Source: Anniella stebbinsi
Lineage: Eukaryota; Chordata; Lepidosauria; Squamata; Anniellidae
Reading direction: 5' to 3'
DNA length: 64,000 nt
Assembly: GCA_029215795.1 (NCBI GenBank)
Contig: JARDYH010000005.1
Location: 33,610,001 to 33,674,000 of the forward strand
Made by a program: the position numbers and the translations under genes
In this document: positions 1 through 12,130 of the stretch, in pieces
Numbering within the stretch: position 1 is the stretch's first letter
Layout: each line of letters begins with the position of its first letter
The notes under the pieces: generated by a model
The model's input: only the letters and a program-made list of their open reading frames with translations
The model's database searches: none
What the model was told of the DNA's origin: nothing

Positions 1-545
1 ATTTATCCATGGTAAATTAGGGTTGGGATTCATCCTCAGATTAGGGTTAGGCTTGAGGAGGCACGGCTTCTGAGCCATGAGTATGAGATGTGGAAGACAC
101 TAGCAGGGCCAGAAAGAATGAGTGGGCCACCAGGAGAACTTGCATACTGTCTTTAGTACCTGGAATCACTTTTTAGTGGTAAATTAGGGTTGGGGTTAAT
201 CCTCAGGTTAGGGTTAGGGTTGAGGAGGCATGGCTCTCCAGGCATGAACCAGAGATGTGGAAGAGCCAAGCCCGGCCAGAAAGAATGAGTTGGCCATCAG
301 GAGTTCTTGCATACTGACTTATAGTAACTGGAGTCACTTTTTAGAGGTAAATTAGGGTAGGGGCTATCACTCAGGTTAGGGTTAGGGTTGAAGAGTCATG
401 GTTCCATATGCATGAACTGGAGATGCGGAAGCGCCTAGCAGGGCCAGAAAGAATGAGTGGGCAACCAGGAGATTTTGCATGCTGATTTGTAGTAGCTGGA
501 ATGACTTCTCAATGTTAATTAGGCTAAGTGTTGATGGGGAATTTC
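1..545. repeat. 167-168-bp satellite carrying TTAGGG motifs
   Basis: About 3.2 diverged tandem monomers. The anchor GGTAAATTAGGG recurs at 11, 178 and 346, with a degraded form near 513, and GCCAGAAAGAATGAGT recurs at 108, 275 and 443, giving a period of 167-168 bp. Each monomer holds two to three adjacent telomere-like TTAGGG units followed by a unique part. The array starts at or before the window edge and decays after about 515. It could be subtelomeric, pericentromeric or interstitial; the window cannot tell. Confidence 0.85.
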
Positions 546-2260
546 AAATCTCCTCCTTTCCCTTGTCGTGGTACGTAATATTTAAACTAGGATTGGACTG
601 GAAAGCCCTTCAAGTCGAAGATGCATTCAAATACAAGGCTGTCCTCTGACAGCCATACAAATAGATAAAGTGGGGCACATGGCCACTCTAACACCATGAA
701 TGGGGGATAGATCTTGACACTCCTGGAGAGGTGTGTATGCATGGAGTCTCTGGAACTGGCACAGAGTGAGGCCTATATTTCTATATATTTCTATATATTT
801 CGATATATTTCTCTGCGCTGATGCCAGCAAGCCAGCTCTGTAAACCAGAGGCAAGAAGGGGCTGTATATGTCCTTTCACATGCACTAGAGTGGCACTATC
901 TTATTCTCTGGTTTTGAATATACTTCAGTCTCCCCCCCCCCCTTTTTTTTTTTTTAAATAGACTGTGGAACTCTGGCTTTTCTTTTCTAATTATAAGGGA
1001 ACTGGAAGAGTCAGAGCACACAGTTGCCAGAGAATGGCACAAAAACAGCCTTCCCATGGAGAGTCACTCATTCTGATCCTGGCAGTAATGTCTACAAGTG
1101 TTTATCATTTAGATGAGTGGCATCTCCATGCTCTACCTATACCTGGGGAGTGACTTTGGAAAGGGATTCCCGCAGAATCATGGAACCAACTGGTACTTTT
1201 AAGTGTTATGTCTGGGATAGGGATGACTCACAAATGCAGACTGTTTTGGGTGATATCCCCGAGGTGAGTGTAATATGTACCTTACCACCACCACTACCAC
1301 GCCTAAATTATCTGATTCAACCCCACCATTCAAATGGCTTGACTCCACACAACGGACTCTGCACAGTCTAGGCTACAGTGTCTACAAGCAAAGGAGAAAG
1401 TTGCTTGTGAAGCAGATGTTCCAAACATGCTGGTTAAGCCACATGCTATAAGGGAAGGGAAGGGAGCTAGTGCATTCCTAGAGGCTTGAGTGATCAAAAT
1501 TCAGTTCAGCAGTAAACGTAAGGGCACTTTCAAACATGCCTTCAAAATGTCTTTAATTGCTAACCAGGACATCACACAATACACCTGAGTTGATTCATAT
1601 TTCCTTCACTTACAACTGCAAGGCTTTCCCTAGTTAAAATGTCCTGTCATCACCTCTAATGGGTATAGATTCATAGCCTAGAAAGGATATGGCCTTAGTT
1701 GGAATCAGACTGACAGCAGCTTACAAATTATGTGTGTCTGTGTGTATACCAAACATTAAAAACTACCCTAATAATAAAATAGCATAATTCACAAACAACA
1801 GTAAAGGCAGCATCTTAAAAACCATATCAGCAACCCCAGTTCATATGATGATAAACCAATAATGTGATAGAGGATGTCAGCTCATGGGTGACATGAAAAA
1901 GGAATGAAGGTGACATGTGAATGTAAATCCACCCCACCCCCCCTTGCAAGGCCCGTGGTTGAACTAAAGCCAGATTCCTCTGCATTCCAAAATCCACTCA
2001 AATATGTGCACAAATAACATGTGACGGAAACTTGAAGGGCTGATTCTTACAACCATTTTCTTCAGTTTGTATAATTTATTCTGCTTCTCTTAGACATGGA
2101 GGCACCAAAGCTCTGTCCTGAAACCACTGGAAATCATGCTTAGTTGTTTCTGCCTCCTGAGATTTCACATGTCAGAACAAAATAAAGACTAGAAACCTGT
2201 TGTTGTTGTTTTTGAGTGGGAACAGAATAAACAGAACTATTGCTTAATTCTTTGGCTTGG
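546..2260. other. No gene recognised; simple repeats only
   Basis: The stretch holds a short TATATTTC-type tandem repeat at about 775-810 and a C-run followed by a T-run at about 932-955, which resembles the junction of a retroposed tail. The short open frames show no domain or composition I recognise. 1921-1945 is C-rich. Confidence 0.5.
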
Positions 2261-2388
2261 CCAGATCTACACCAAGCAGGATATAACACTTTGAAAGCGG
2301 TTTCAAAACGGTCTATGGAGTGTGTCCGGGGCCCCAATTGTTGTCAATACTGTTATAAACCATTATAAAGCAGGAGTGCAGATCCTGC
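2261..2388 (-). mobile_element. H2 MITE copy
   Basis: A diverged copy of a roughly 125-bp element. It begins CCAGATCTACACCAAGCAGG, has the internal marker GGGGCCCCAA, and ends with a GCAGATCCTGCC-type terminus that is the imperfect reverse complement of the start. The same order of motifs recurs near 6339, 27122, 28428, 28983 and 34375. Confidence 0.8.
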
Positions 2389-3069
2389 CCTAGATACCAA
2401 ATCAGTTTGCTCGTATGGTATAACCACAAATGCACAGAATATACACAGCCTTGATTATGCTGACGTTTCTGGACCTGCACTGGTCTTTTATAGCCTTCCA
2501 GGTTATTATGTTTTATCCAGAAACAATGGACTTATGTATGGCCATTCATGGCCACTGTGATGGGTTCCTTCACAAATCCTTTCAAAGGGGCTTCTGCAGG
2601 AAACAGTTTTGTGCCCCATGCCCCTTTCCTTGTTCCGAACACAATGTTTATCACACATGCCTCATAGTGGCTTGGATTCTGGCTTCAGTTATGCCAGTGT
2701 AAACTTGGAACCATTCCAGTGAAATCAGAACATAAATTCTCCTCTTTTTTTTACATGTATCATCAACTGATGTGCCTTGATCAGATCTATTATGCCTATT
2801 GTAAATGTGAACTTTTTGAAAAGCCAAGTAAATTTACTCTGAGTTTCCATCCTCAAAGTTGATTCAGCACCTCAAAAGAGGGCAATAACTCACTGCTTAA
2901 ATCAGTAATGACTTCCAGCATTAGAAATCTCTCTCCCCTTGCAAACTTTTCCTCTTATCCAGAGATCAGGATCTTAATGTGGAAAATCCTTTAATTTTTT
3001 TTAAAGCCTGTATCAGGTTTTGTTATACAAAGCATCAACTTTTCTTATCAAAGTGTGCAATTGCTTCAG
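2389..3069. other. No gene or repeat recognised
   Basis: AT-rich sequence. An open frame of 90 codons at 2430-2702 is Cys/Phe-rich with no recognisable domain, and I treat it as chance. Confidence 0.4.
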
Positions 3070-3230
3070 TAATGTTGCAATCCTGTGCACGTCTACTCCA
3101 ACACAGTTCAATAGGGCTTACTTTCAGGTAAGTGAGTTTAGGATTGCAGCCTAAGGGTGCAATCCTATGCATGTTTAGAAAAAGGTCTTACAAGTTGATG
3201 GACTTTTTTCTGTCTAAACATGCATAGGAC
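3070..3230. repeat. GCAATCCTATGCA-type interspersed repeat with hairpin
   Basis: The motif of a short repeat (GCAATCCTATGCAYG, CTTACTTTCAGGTAAGTG, TAGGATTGCAGCC) occurs twice side by side. 3164-3179 and 3213-3228 are perfect 16-bp inverted arms around a 33-bp loop. Related copies lie at about 17399, 46041 and 57955. Confidence 0.65.
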
Positions 3231-5225
3231 TGAGCCTTAAGTTGCCTTGCATCTGCAATAGCCAGTGGGAGATGGGCACAATTAGGGATGGACGAATCCA
3301 TCAATCTTGGTTTCTCATTTTTCCAATATTAAGTTTAGTTTGTTTTGAACTTTGAAAATTTATCCTGTGTTAAGTTTGGTTTGCTCCTGAAGCTGGAGAG
3401 TTTTTTTTAAAGTGTCTGCATTAACATTGGGGCACATTTGGTAGATTAAAAAGTATCTCATTTCATTTGGATGTCACAGTTATTACAGTCAGAGACAGGA
3501 CTTTGTCTGGACATGTTATTACAGATAAATTTTAGCTTGTGCAGCTTGAGTATGTGGACACACTGCTTGGAGGACAGAGGCCTACCACTTCTTTACTGCA
3601 GAGGTAGGCAGAAGGTAGATCAGGATGTACTGGTAGATCTTTGGGTGATATGCAGTAGATTGGTAAAGGGTTTTTTTTGGCTCCCAATCATTAATAATAG
3701 CAAGTGAAATAAAAAAAAAATAGCAAACAAAAAAAATCTTTGCTATGGCTGGCCTTGTGCTAATTGTGTATCTCCTAGCCTTAATTTTCCTCACCTGTAC
3801 AATGGGGATAGTAATTTGTTACTTTTTATCAAGTCTTTGTGCAGCTCTACTGGCCGTGCATGAAGTGTTTCATGTTAGAATTTCTGATCTATAGAAACCC
3901 AGATATAGATTTGTAATTTGCATATTCAACATGAGGTTCATGGGATGCAGTAGGTAATTGCTACAGCCCCCTTCCCCCAAGTTAATTTGCACCTGGTTTT
4001 GATTAGTGAACTTTTGGGTCCTAGTTAAAAAAACAAAACAAAACAAAAACATAGTAGATCCCAAACTTTCTGTGCCCCTGACTTATTGGATCTTTGCCCT
4101 TCCTGGTTATTGGGATCAGCCAGGGCTGCGGTTTTAATCTGAACCTCAGATGTGGTTAGTGCCTTTGGGGGGAAGCGTGTGGTCTTTGCTGCCTGAAGGT
4201 GATAGTTTGACCTTTGCTTGAACACTCAAATTCTGCATAATGTTTGCCCTGTATGCAATTTACAATTTTTGAGCAAAATTTTGGAGAAGGCGATAGCGTC
4301 CCAACTCCAGAGAGTCTTGGATGATTCTGATACTAGACTGGCTTTTGGCTTGGTTTTGGAACAGTAATGCCAGTTATTAGGCCAGGAATAAATAGGGTGG
4401 GGTGGTTTTGATACCAATGCATTTCAATTATAGATGTATAAAAATCAATTCCTCCCCCTGCACCTCCTTCAGTTTAAGCATTGTGTGCAAAATGGCCTTA
4501 GCCTTGCTATTAGTCACTTGTCCAGTGTCAGTAGCAATCTCTGTGGGTGAGTAGTTTAAAAGCCAAACGCAAAGGGGTAAACGAAAAGGATATTTTATTC
4601 AATGAAAGAAAAAAAAATTCAATGCGTTTCAGACAGCACATGCATGACTTAGCACAGGAGACTGGCATCTGAAGAGCAAACAACACTTGTTACATCGTCC
4701 TAAATTGCCCTGAAGAAGGACCTATGTGTGTTCCAGAACACACCAGAACTTTTTTCTTTCATGATTGAATAAAACGTCATTTTTGTCTACCCCTTTGCTT
4801 TTGGCTTTTTGGCATTCCTCATGGGGTTCCCTTTTTGTTGGTTTTGGGTGGGTAGCTTGCCAGAGCGTCTGCCCACTGGGACATGTTGTCGGTGTGCTGG
4901 TACATTATTTTGTTGGTTGATCCAGCAAAACAGAAGCCTTTTTTCAGAATGAATGGAACTTGTTAGGTTAGGTGGGTAGCAGAAGGCCCCACTCTCCTTC
5001 TCATGCCTGTTCAACAGAACAACTGAATTGAGTCCCTAAGAATATGCTGGGGTGCAGCTGTGGCCACCATGACACCACTATCATGCACATTTCTTCTACA
5101 AGCACAAGCACATCTCAGAATGGTTTTAGACATGGGCAAATCACATTGAGTGCAACTAGACACATGCAACTTACTCCATTTGGTTTCGGTAGGATTTCAT
5201 CACAAATGACTAGTTTTAGGGACAG
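3231..5225. other. No gene recognised
   Basis: Mostly AT-rich single-copy-looking DNA with A-runs (about 3710 and 4028). 3285-3400 weakly resembles the repeat seen at 13300-13450 and 19295-19440. No domain can be recognised in the short open frames. Confidence 0.4.
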
Positions 5226-5402
5226 AGGAAGCTGCCTTAGACTGAGTCAGAGCCTTGGTCCATCTAGCCCAGTATTGTCATCACTGACTGAGCTCTCCAG
5301 GGTTTCAGGCAGGATCCTTTCCTAGCCCTCCCTGGAGATGATGGGGATCAAACCTGGGATCTTCCATATGAAAAGCAGCAGCTCTACCACTGAGCTTTGT
5401 TT
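5226..5402 (-). mobile_element. tRNA-derived SINE
   Basis: Read on the minus strand it starts with a tRNA-like head. An A-box-like GCTCAGTGGTAGAG and a B-box-like GGTTTGATCCCC are visible, followed by the body that ends (plus-strand view) at AAGCTGCCTTAGACTGAGTC. Pol III boxes in a tRNA head are the known design of such SINEs. It is a mutated copy, not a tRNA gene. Related remnants lie at 19118, 21735, 54850 and 55030. Confidence 0.75.
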
Positions 5403-5800
5403 GGCCCCTCAACATTAGCTGGACACACACACATACACACGTCTGTTCAAGCAAGGCTGATTTAACTGGAAGCTGGAAACTATGATTCAAACTGAAAATT
5501 GGTTAGATTATGATTCCTCTTTACTCATATACTGTACTGCATCTTTTTTCCATTACAACTAATGAGCTGCAGGTCACACAGTGTAACAACTAAGATTATA
5601 TGTATTTATTTTGGCTCCTCTGCTTCTAATCTGCTTGAGGAGATGCCAGTTTACATAGCACAGCAGACTTTCTCTTTTCATATTCTGGCTCATTTCCTTA
5701 TGGAATTATTTTGACACACACCAGGCTCTTCAGAATCAGGCTGCTGTTTCAACAGGGCTGAAAACACCCCCCCCCCACACACACACAAGAGTGGGGGCGG
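5403..5800. repeat. CA/C-rich simple repeats
   Basis: A short CA-rich tract at about 5420-5440 and a C-run joined to a CA run at about 5768-5790. Nothing else is recognised between them. Confidence 0.55.
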
Positions 5801-5910
5801 AGGGGAGAAAAAGCAAGAAAGGTCACCAAAAAGACTGTTTCCCCAGTGACTGACAGCATAGACTATTAGCACAAGCATCCCAATCCCGCTAAATTAAGTT
5901 GTGATTTAGA

Positions 5911-5985
5911 CCAGCTTTCCCCAACTTAGTGCCCTCCAGATATTTTGGGCTTCAGTTCCATGGCCAGTGCTCAGGAATGCTGGGG
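5911..5985. mobile_element. CTTCCCCAAC-type MITE fragment
   Basis: It begins CCAGCTTTCCCCAACTTAGT and continues with GCCCTCCAGATATTTTGGG, the left part of a short palindromic element also seen at 7666, 55150 and 57178. The right half is missing or too diverged to see. Confidence 0.6.
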
Positions 5986-6338
5986 ATTTATTGGCCCTCT
6001 CCCGCCCTAATCTCCAGAAACAATTCCCAACTATCACGGCGCTGGCTCCAGATTTGAGGGGCCCCTCAGCAAAGTACCCTTCTGGTAGGCCCCCTCCTAC
6101 ATCAGTGGGTCTCCCTGATGCATTTACTCCAGTCAGCACCAGGCAGCAAGCTAGGTCTGAGAGGCACCATTTCAATGTTCCAAGATGTTCCAGAGCACTG
6201 CTATCTCAGGAGCATGGTGGGAAATTAAAATGGTAGCCACTGATCAGAGCATCAGGGATATATGTTTAAAAGGGTTGTTCAAGACAGGCATCTTTATTGG
6301 CTGTGCTGAGGCTTGGGGACCCCAGTAGCTTTTCAGGG

Positions 6339-6466
6339 CAGGATCTACACTACTGCTTTATAATGGTGTATAACGGTGTATTGACAATTGTTGGGGCCCA
6401 TGATACATTCCATATACCATTTTCAAAGCACTTTCAAAGTGTTATATTTTGCTTGGTGTAGATCTG
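6339..6466 (+). mobile_element. H2 MITE copy
   Basis: Opposite orientation to the copy at 2261. It begins CAGGATCTACACTACTGC, has the central GTTGGGGCCCATGA, and ends TTGGTGTAGATCTG. The termini are imperfect inverted repeats. Confidence 0.82.
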
Positions 6467-6787
6467 TGCTGTGCTGCCTGCTGATACAGGCCTTAAACAT
6501 TCACCACAGGTTCTTTTTTTTATTGAGGGAACATATCGTTATCACTCTTAGTGTGGTTAAAAACAATCAAAATAAGCAGAGCCATCTATCTATCTATCTG
6601 TTTATAACATGACAACAGCAAAGAGTAGAATACAGCAGCAGTAGTAACATTAAAACCAACTCAAATCACATTTGAAAAGGCCTGGGAAAATATAAAGGGT
6701 CTTAGCCCAGTAATCAAACGACATAAGGGTAGGGTAGATATCAGGGGAGACTTTCTCAGGGAAGGATTCCAAAGTTCAGGCACTATA

Positions 6788-7257
6788 CAGGGCTGGCCCA
6801 AAATAGTTTGCTGCCTGAGGCAGAACAGCAACCCCCCTCCTGCCTCACTGCAAGTCAACGTACATACTACCTAAGGCTAGCCAAGTCATTTTGGAACCTG
6901 AGGCAAAATAAATAAATAATAATCATAATAATAATATATTTATTTATTACCCGCCTCTCCCTCTGGATCGAGGCCGGGAACAACATCAAATATAAAATAC
7001 ACAAAACTGATTAAAAGCACATAAAACAAATACATCATTAAAATACCAATAAAATACCAATAAAACACTTAAAATTCATCTGGGTAGGCCTGCCGGAAGA
7101 GATCAATCTTTAAATTCTTGAATCCCCAAAGATTCTCTCTGTGGGAGTAAAAATTCAGTAATAATATATTAAGTAAGTAAAAATGTGCTGCTCTTTCATG
7201 ACAAGCAAAAATCAGCTGCCTCAAGCAGCAGCCTCACTCTCCCTAGTGGGCCAGCCT
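6788..7257. mobile_element. Composite element with GGGCTGGCCCA ends
   Basis: GGGCTGGCCCA at 6790 is mirrored by TGGGCCAGCCT at 7247-7257. Both ends are followed inward by CTGCCTGAGGCAG-like or CTGCCTCAAGCAG-like sequence. An L2 3' fragment lies inside, so this is either an element carrying L2 sequence or an old element interrupted by L2. A related CAGGGCTGACCC end occurs at 63084. Confidence 0.45.
6905..7140 (-). mobile_element. L2 LINE 3' end fragment
   Basis: On the minus strand the sequence runs into GAGAGGCGGGTAATAAATAA and an ATT-type simple tail, the usual L2-like 3' terminus here. The region near 7085-7110 (GGCCTGCCGGAAGAGATCAA) matches the end of the L2 coding part in diverged form. 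No intact frame remains. Confidence 0.65.
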
Positions 7258-7665
7258 ACTGTCATCACATTCAAGAAGGCCATCTCTCTGGTCTCAACCT
7301 GCCTCACCTAAGAAGATGGTGGAATCTGGAGAAGGGGCTGCAAATATGAGTTCTGCATGCATGCAGATTCATGTGGGAGTAGGTGGTCCTTCAGATATTT
7401 AGTAACTAGATATATATTGCCATGGTGCAGCCTATTTAGGGTGAACTGTGCAAGTGATCAAAATGCAATTGGGGGGGAGACCTCCCCTTTAAAATTAGAG
7501 TCACAGAATAAGAATAAAAATTAGGATGTAATACTTGACAATATTTCTGTCCCTGTATGCTTTTGAATCACAGCAAGTCAAGGGAAGAGACCTACTCAGA
7601 AAGTCACCATTTTCTCTACTCTTGGAGGCACCTTCATTGATTGGTCCTACTGTAATTCAGTAAGA

Positions 7666-7782
7666 CAGCCTTCCCCAACCTTATGTCCTTTGGGTGTCAG
7701 CTAAGATGGCTAATGGTCAGGAATTCTGGGTTGTAATAATAATAATAAAAAACCCTGGAAGGCATCAGGTTGGGGAAGACTA
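7666..7782. mobile_element. hAT-like MITE with 8-bp duplication
   Basis: Ends CAGCCTTCCCCAACCTTATG and (reverse complement of the right end) TAGTCTTCCCCAACCTGATG form an inverted repeat of about 20 bp. The flanks are CAGTAAGA (7658-7665) and CAGTAAGT (7783-7790), a 7/8 target duplication, which is the hAT size. A short AAT microsatellite lies inside. Confidence 0.75.
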
Positions 7783-7790
7783 CAGTAAGT

Positions 7791-8719
7791 CTTTTCTGGT
7801 AGTGAGGTGATGAAGCTACTGGCAATGATTTGCTAGCTGCTCTGATGTCAAAGAAGGCTCAGGTCAGCAGAAAATCCTAGAGAAGGAGAGGTAAAAGAAC
7901 CAGGGGGCTGAGAAGGTTAAGGCAAGGGATATAGCCTTTAGGAAGAGAGAACTTGAAGAGCAAGTGGTCCAGAGGAACTTGGGGGGATTTTTTTTTAAAA
8001 AAAAAATGGTCAGAGTGGAGTCTATGAAGGGAAGTAAAGCTGAAAGAAAGAACAGGCAGAGGGGAGACAGGCACGTGACCAAGAGGTAAAGCATGGGGAA
8101 AGTGCAAGTTCACACATTAATTGTAAGTAACCTGACACGTTTAGACTACAGGCTTCTTCTTTCTATTTGTTAATGCTACAGATTACACAGGTCTGTAATG
8201 TTACCCCAGAGCAGAGAAGGCAGGTCAGATACATGTTGTTGAAGGCTCACATTGCCTCTGACCTGCAGTAAACAAGCAGTGCAGACATGCCCTTCCTCTC
8301 GCTTCCTCCCAGATTTGTTCAGCTGTGACATAATTACAAGTGCTTGACATTGAGAGTATTACACTTGGCACTTGAAGTGAGCACCTAATGGAGTGAATGG
8401 ACAAGATCATGTGACTATCAAGAACAAAGAGTCTATGCATTCATTATACTTGCTTCACCAGGTGAGGAGTTGAAGTATGTGTGTGAGCGTGTGTGGAGGG
8501 GACATAGCCATTAGTGCATAATCAAGAGAAATCCATTCAATCACACATCCATATACTTTCAGTGTGAAACAATCCCCAAGTATCTAGATCTCACGGTTAT
8601 GACAAGCTCAAAAACGTATGGCCAAACAGGCATGGCTGGCTCCAGAGGCAAAGTCAGATATTTGCTGGAGCCCTAAGACTGGCAAAGGGCCCAATACCAA
8701 CACCCCAAAGCAACACCAC
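7791..8719. other. No gene recognised
   Basis: Purine-rich stretch at 7870-8100 with an A/T homopolymer junction near 7990. Two overlapping Leu/Phe/Ser-rich minus frames (7864-8113) arise from this composition and carry no recognisable domain. Confidence 0.4.
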
Positions 8720-9456
8720 TCTCACTTTGCGTGAGAATAAAATTGCATGAGAATAAAACTGCCCAAATCATGCTGCCTTTATACAAATCTATGGTGTGTC
8801 CACACTTGGAATACTGTGTACAGCTCTGGTCACCATACTTTAAAGAAACTATTGGAACTCTGGAAAAGGTTCAGAAAAGGGCAACTAAAATTATCAAGGG
8901 GCTGGAGCATCTCCCCTATGAGGGAAGGTTACAACAGCTGGGACTGTTCAATTTGGAAAAAAGGAGGCTAACGGGAGACACGATAGAGGTGTACAAAAAT
9001 CTGCATGGTGTGGACAATGTGGATAGGGAGGCATTTTTCTCCCTCTCTCAAAATACTGGAACCTAGGGTCATCCCATGAAACTAATTGGTGGGAGATTCA
9101 GGACAGATAAAAGGAGATACTTCTTCACACAGTGCAAAGCTAAACTATTGAATTCACTGCCACAAGATGTAGTGATGGTCGCTAATTTGGATGGCTTTGG
9201 GTGGGGTTAGATACATTCATGGAGGAGAAAGGTATCAATGGCTACTAGTCCAAATAGCTATGTGCTATCTCCAACAGCAGAGGCAGGAAGCCTATGTATA
9301 CCAGTTGCTGGGAAACACGGGTGGAAGGGTGCTGTTGCAGTCATGTCTTGCTTGTGGTTTCTGGTTGACAGCTGGTTGGCCACTGTGTGAACAGAGTGCT
9401 GGACTAGATGGGCCCTTGGTCTGATCCAGCATGGATCCTCATATGTTCTTATGATA
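8720..9456 (+). pseudogene. CR1 LINE 3' end: truncated RT ORF and 3' UTR
   Basis: The 5'-truncated frame at 8731-9066 encodes the end of the CR1 ORF2 protein. The conserved run VCPHLEYCVQLWSP, KVQKRATKIIKGLEHLPYE and LGLFNLEKRRL is clear. The frame stops near 9066, and conserved coding continues in another frame (GHPMKLIGGRFRTDKRRYF, then LNSLPQDVV), so at least one frameshift has broken it. The 3' UTR includes GGACTAGATGGGCCCTTGGT and ends in a TTCTTATG-like tail. It is dead on arrival or by decay: no endonuclease and no RT catalytic core are present. Confidence 0.9.
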
Positions 9457-9956
9457 CCCAGAGAGATCAGAAACAATGCAAGAAATATCTCAGTTTGCAC
9501 ACTCCTTCTTTCTTGGTGAAAAGGGATTCACTGAAAGTGCCTTTCCAAAAAACAACAACACTAAATCTTGGAGCTGGTTCTGAGAAAGGGACCTAAGTGG
9601 CCCTCCAATGGTAACAAGACTTTGACATTGTCCTTACCTGCACATCTTTCTTCTACATGCAGTGCTTCTGCTTTATAAAGCATTCGGTGCTTTATATTCA
9701 CTACTCTAGTCCTTGTTAAAAACTCTTCAAGAACTGATCTTTGCAATTAAGAATTAATAACAAATCACCTCCCAAAAAATTAAATGCATGTGTAACATTA
9801 TTACATAATTGCAATTTGTTTCTAAGGAATGCAGACCACTTTTGGATTTGGTTTGCCAAAGGAGATTCACACTTTCAATAATTGGCACACCAACTCAAAG
9901 GAATTGTTGTTCCATCATCACCTCTAACTTATGTGCAGTCAGGCTAGGCTGTTAAA
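9457..9956. other. No gene or repeat recognised
   Basis: Ordinary AT-rich sequence between two CR1 fragments. Nothing with coding character is seen. Confidence 0.4.
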
Positions 9957-10080
9957 ACATAAGAAAAGGCCTGCTGGATCAGACCAAACGTCCATCTATG
10001 CTAGCATCCTCCTTCCCACAGAAGCCGACAAAATGTCTACATTAAATCCACAAGTAGGGCATAAAGGCAATTGCCTTCTC
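9957..10080 (-). mobile_element. CR1 3' end fragment
   Basis: The plus-strand text AACATAAGAAAAGGCCTGCT followed by GGATCAGACCAAACGTCC is the reverse complement of the CR1 terminal segment seen intact at 9390-9456. It decays after about 10030. Confidence 0.75.
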
Positions 10081-11229
10081 CCAACATTGTTTAAACTCGT
10101 ATACAGTGATATATCTGTTAGCTGGTGTGGCTGAATCAAGCAGACTGAATCCAAACTTTATTGTATCATATCGTCTCCCTGGCTAAGCAGCTAGAAGTAT
10201 AAAAGAACAGGAAAAAACCACTCCAGGCAACTAGCAAAATGAAACTCACACTACTACTACAGAACATATTGAACATACTAGTCTTTTTATACACAAGAAA
10301 CTCAGGTTAAAAATGAAACTTATTTGGCTCCACCTGGCAGCTAGGCAACATCCCCCCTACCCCAATGATCTTTGGTTGAGCAACTACTATACATCCAGAG
10401 TTGTTAACTAGCACTGCACCCTGATTGACCCTTGTTGCTGTGCCTACTATTAGCTTTTTTTAAAAAACTCTAAGAACAAATTAACCCTTACCTTGCACCT
10501 TTTTCTTGGTGTGACCTCTTGCTGTTGCTATTCCATCAATATCACCTCTGAAACTTGAGGATCTATGAAGTCAACTAGCCATCATGAGTAAAACTGGAGG
10601 ATCTATGAAGTCAACTAGCCCTCACTAGTAATAGTCAATGACAGACCTGTCATCTATGAATTTGTCCATAAGAACATAAAAAGGACTGAAATATATTATA
10701 CTGCATAGTGAAATAAATGTATACAAATGGCATAGTTGGTTCAGACAGCAGCATCTGCACTAATGTTCCTGTCAAATCTTTGTAAGCATTTCCCTCTTTC
10801 CCACATGCATGCATACAATGGTGAATCCATGCAAGGACTCTTTCCAACCTTCTCAACTGGGGATCTTATCAAACCACAAAGACGTACAACGATGAGAAGA
10901 TCCAGAGAAATTAATTCCTGGTTTTATTACACCCAGGCACAATTATCATAATCCTTTCCCCTGCTGGACTTCCTGCTGAGTTGAGATTTATAGCCTGTTC
11001 GTACAAAATGCAGCTGTTTGGCTTTTTGCCACCCTCTCCCTCCCTGATCTGGAAGGAACACTTCGTCATGGGAGGGAGGGAGGAACTGTAGGCCTGAGAC
11101 TACTAGGTGTGTGATCTTTTAATTCCACACCACCGCCCTGCCCTGCCACTTGCCAAGAGAAGCCACTGCAGCTTGTTATTATTAGCAAATATGGGTATAA
11201 AAAGAAGACACAACATGTCTGACTTTACA
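10081..11229. other. No gene; 42-bp tandem duplication
   Basis: At about 10555-10625 the run GAGGATCTATGAAGTCAACT occurs twice about 42 bp apart, a small local duplication. The remainder is AT-rich with no recognised element. Confidence 0.5.
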
Positions 11230-11440
11230 GACAGTGCAGTGTAGTAGTTATAGTGTCAGACAAGGACAGGACCCAGGTTCAAATTCTCACTCACCCACTA
11301 ATCTCATGGGATGGCCTTGGGCCAGTCACTTTCTCTCAGCCTAATTTACAACATCGGGTAGTTTTGAAGACAACATGGGGGAGTGGGAGGGAGAGCTCTT
11401 TAGAGTTAAAGTGGAATTAAAAAATGTTTAGACTAATGTG
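11230..11440 (+). mobile_element. Degraded Sauria SINE
   Basis: The order of motifs matches the well-preserved copy at 49041: a tRNA-like head GTGTAGTAGTTATAGTGTC, a B-box-like GGTTCAAATTC, then CTTGGGCCAGTCACTTTCTC and CAGCCTAATTTACA. The 3' Bov-B-like tail is not clear. Confidence 0.75.
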
Positions 11441-11689
11441 TATGTTTGAGGCTGTATACTCTACAAGAGGGCAATTGTGTCCCCTGCCCCCTCTGTTATT
11501 ATGTTTGTTCCCACATATAGATAAAACATTCAAATAGTGTCTTCATCCATAAAGTCAGGTGCATAAATGACAATGCAGTTCTTCCAAACACCCCACCTCC
11601 CTTTGTAGCAGAGAGATCATAGTTCACTGTGGACTATGCTTAAAAACCAATGGTGCTGTTGATGGTGAGAAATCCACCTACCTAAGGCA

Positions 11690-11899
11690 AAAATAAAAAT
11701 TCATTCACACACATACACACCCAAGGTAAAATAATAATAATAATAATAATAATTAATAATAATCCACACACACCTTACACATGCTTACCACAGGCAATAA
11801 AAAATTAAATCCACGCCCCCTGCACACTCACCCAAAGTGGAAAAAACCCACACCCACTCCAAGACAATTAAAAAAAACCTCTCCCCACACACCAAAGGC

Positions 11900-11931
<32 letters not shown>

Positions 11932-12130
11932 CCACAGCCAGCCACCCAATAACATTCATCAACATAATAAATCTACACACAGACATGCACACACACACCA
12001 AGACAAAAACTAAAATAACATTAAAAATACAACATCTACCCACATACTTACCCAAGGCATAATAATAACAACAAAACCAACAAGAATACAAATCCACACA
12101 TGCACCAGGACAAAACCAACCAGACACCCA
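11690..12130. repeat. Diverged A/C-rich tandem repeat with AAT blocks
   Basis: Repeated modules of (AAT)n followed by CCACACACACC-like and CCAAGGCATAAT-like sequence, at least four loosely spaced units. Minus-strand open frames here read as runs of Tyr or Val, as expected from low-complexity DNA. Confidence 0.7.

Noticed and set aside
1..545. True telomere end
   Set aside because: TTAGGG occurs only two to three times per ~168-bp monomer, with unique sequence between, and ordinary repeats follow. This is a satellite, not a terminal hexamer array.
5226..5402. tRNA gene on the minus strand
   Set aside because: Only the head is tRNA-like, box sequences are mutated, and a SINE body follows; similar relics occur elsewhere in the window.
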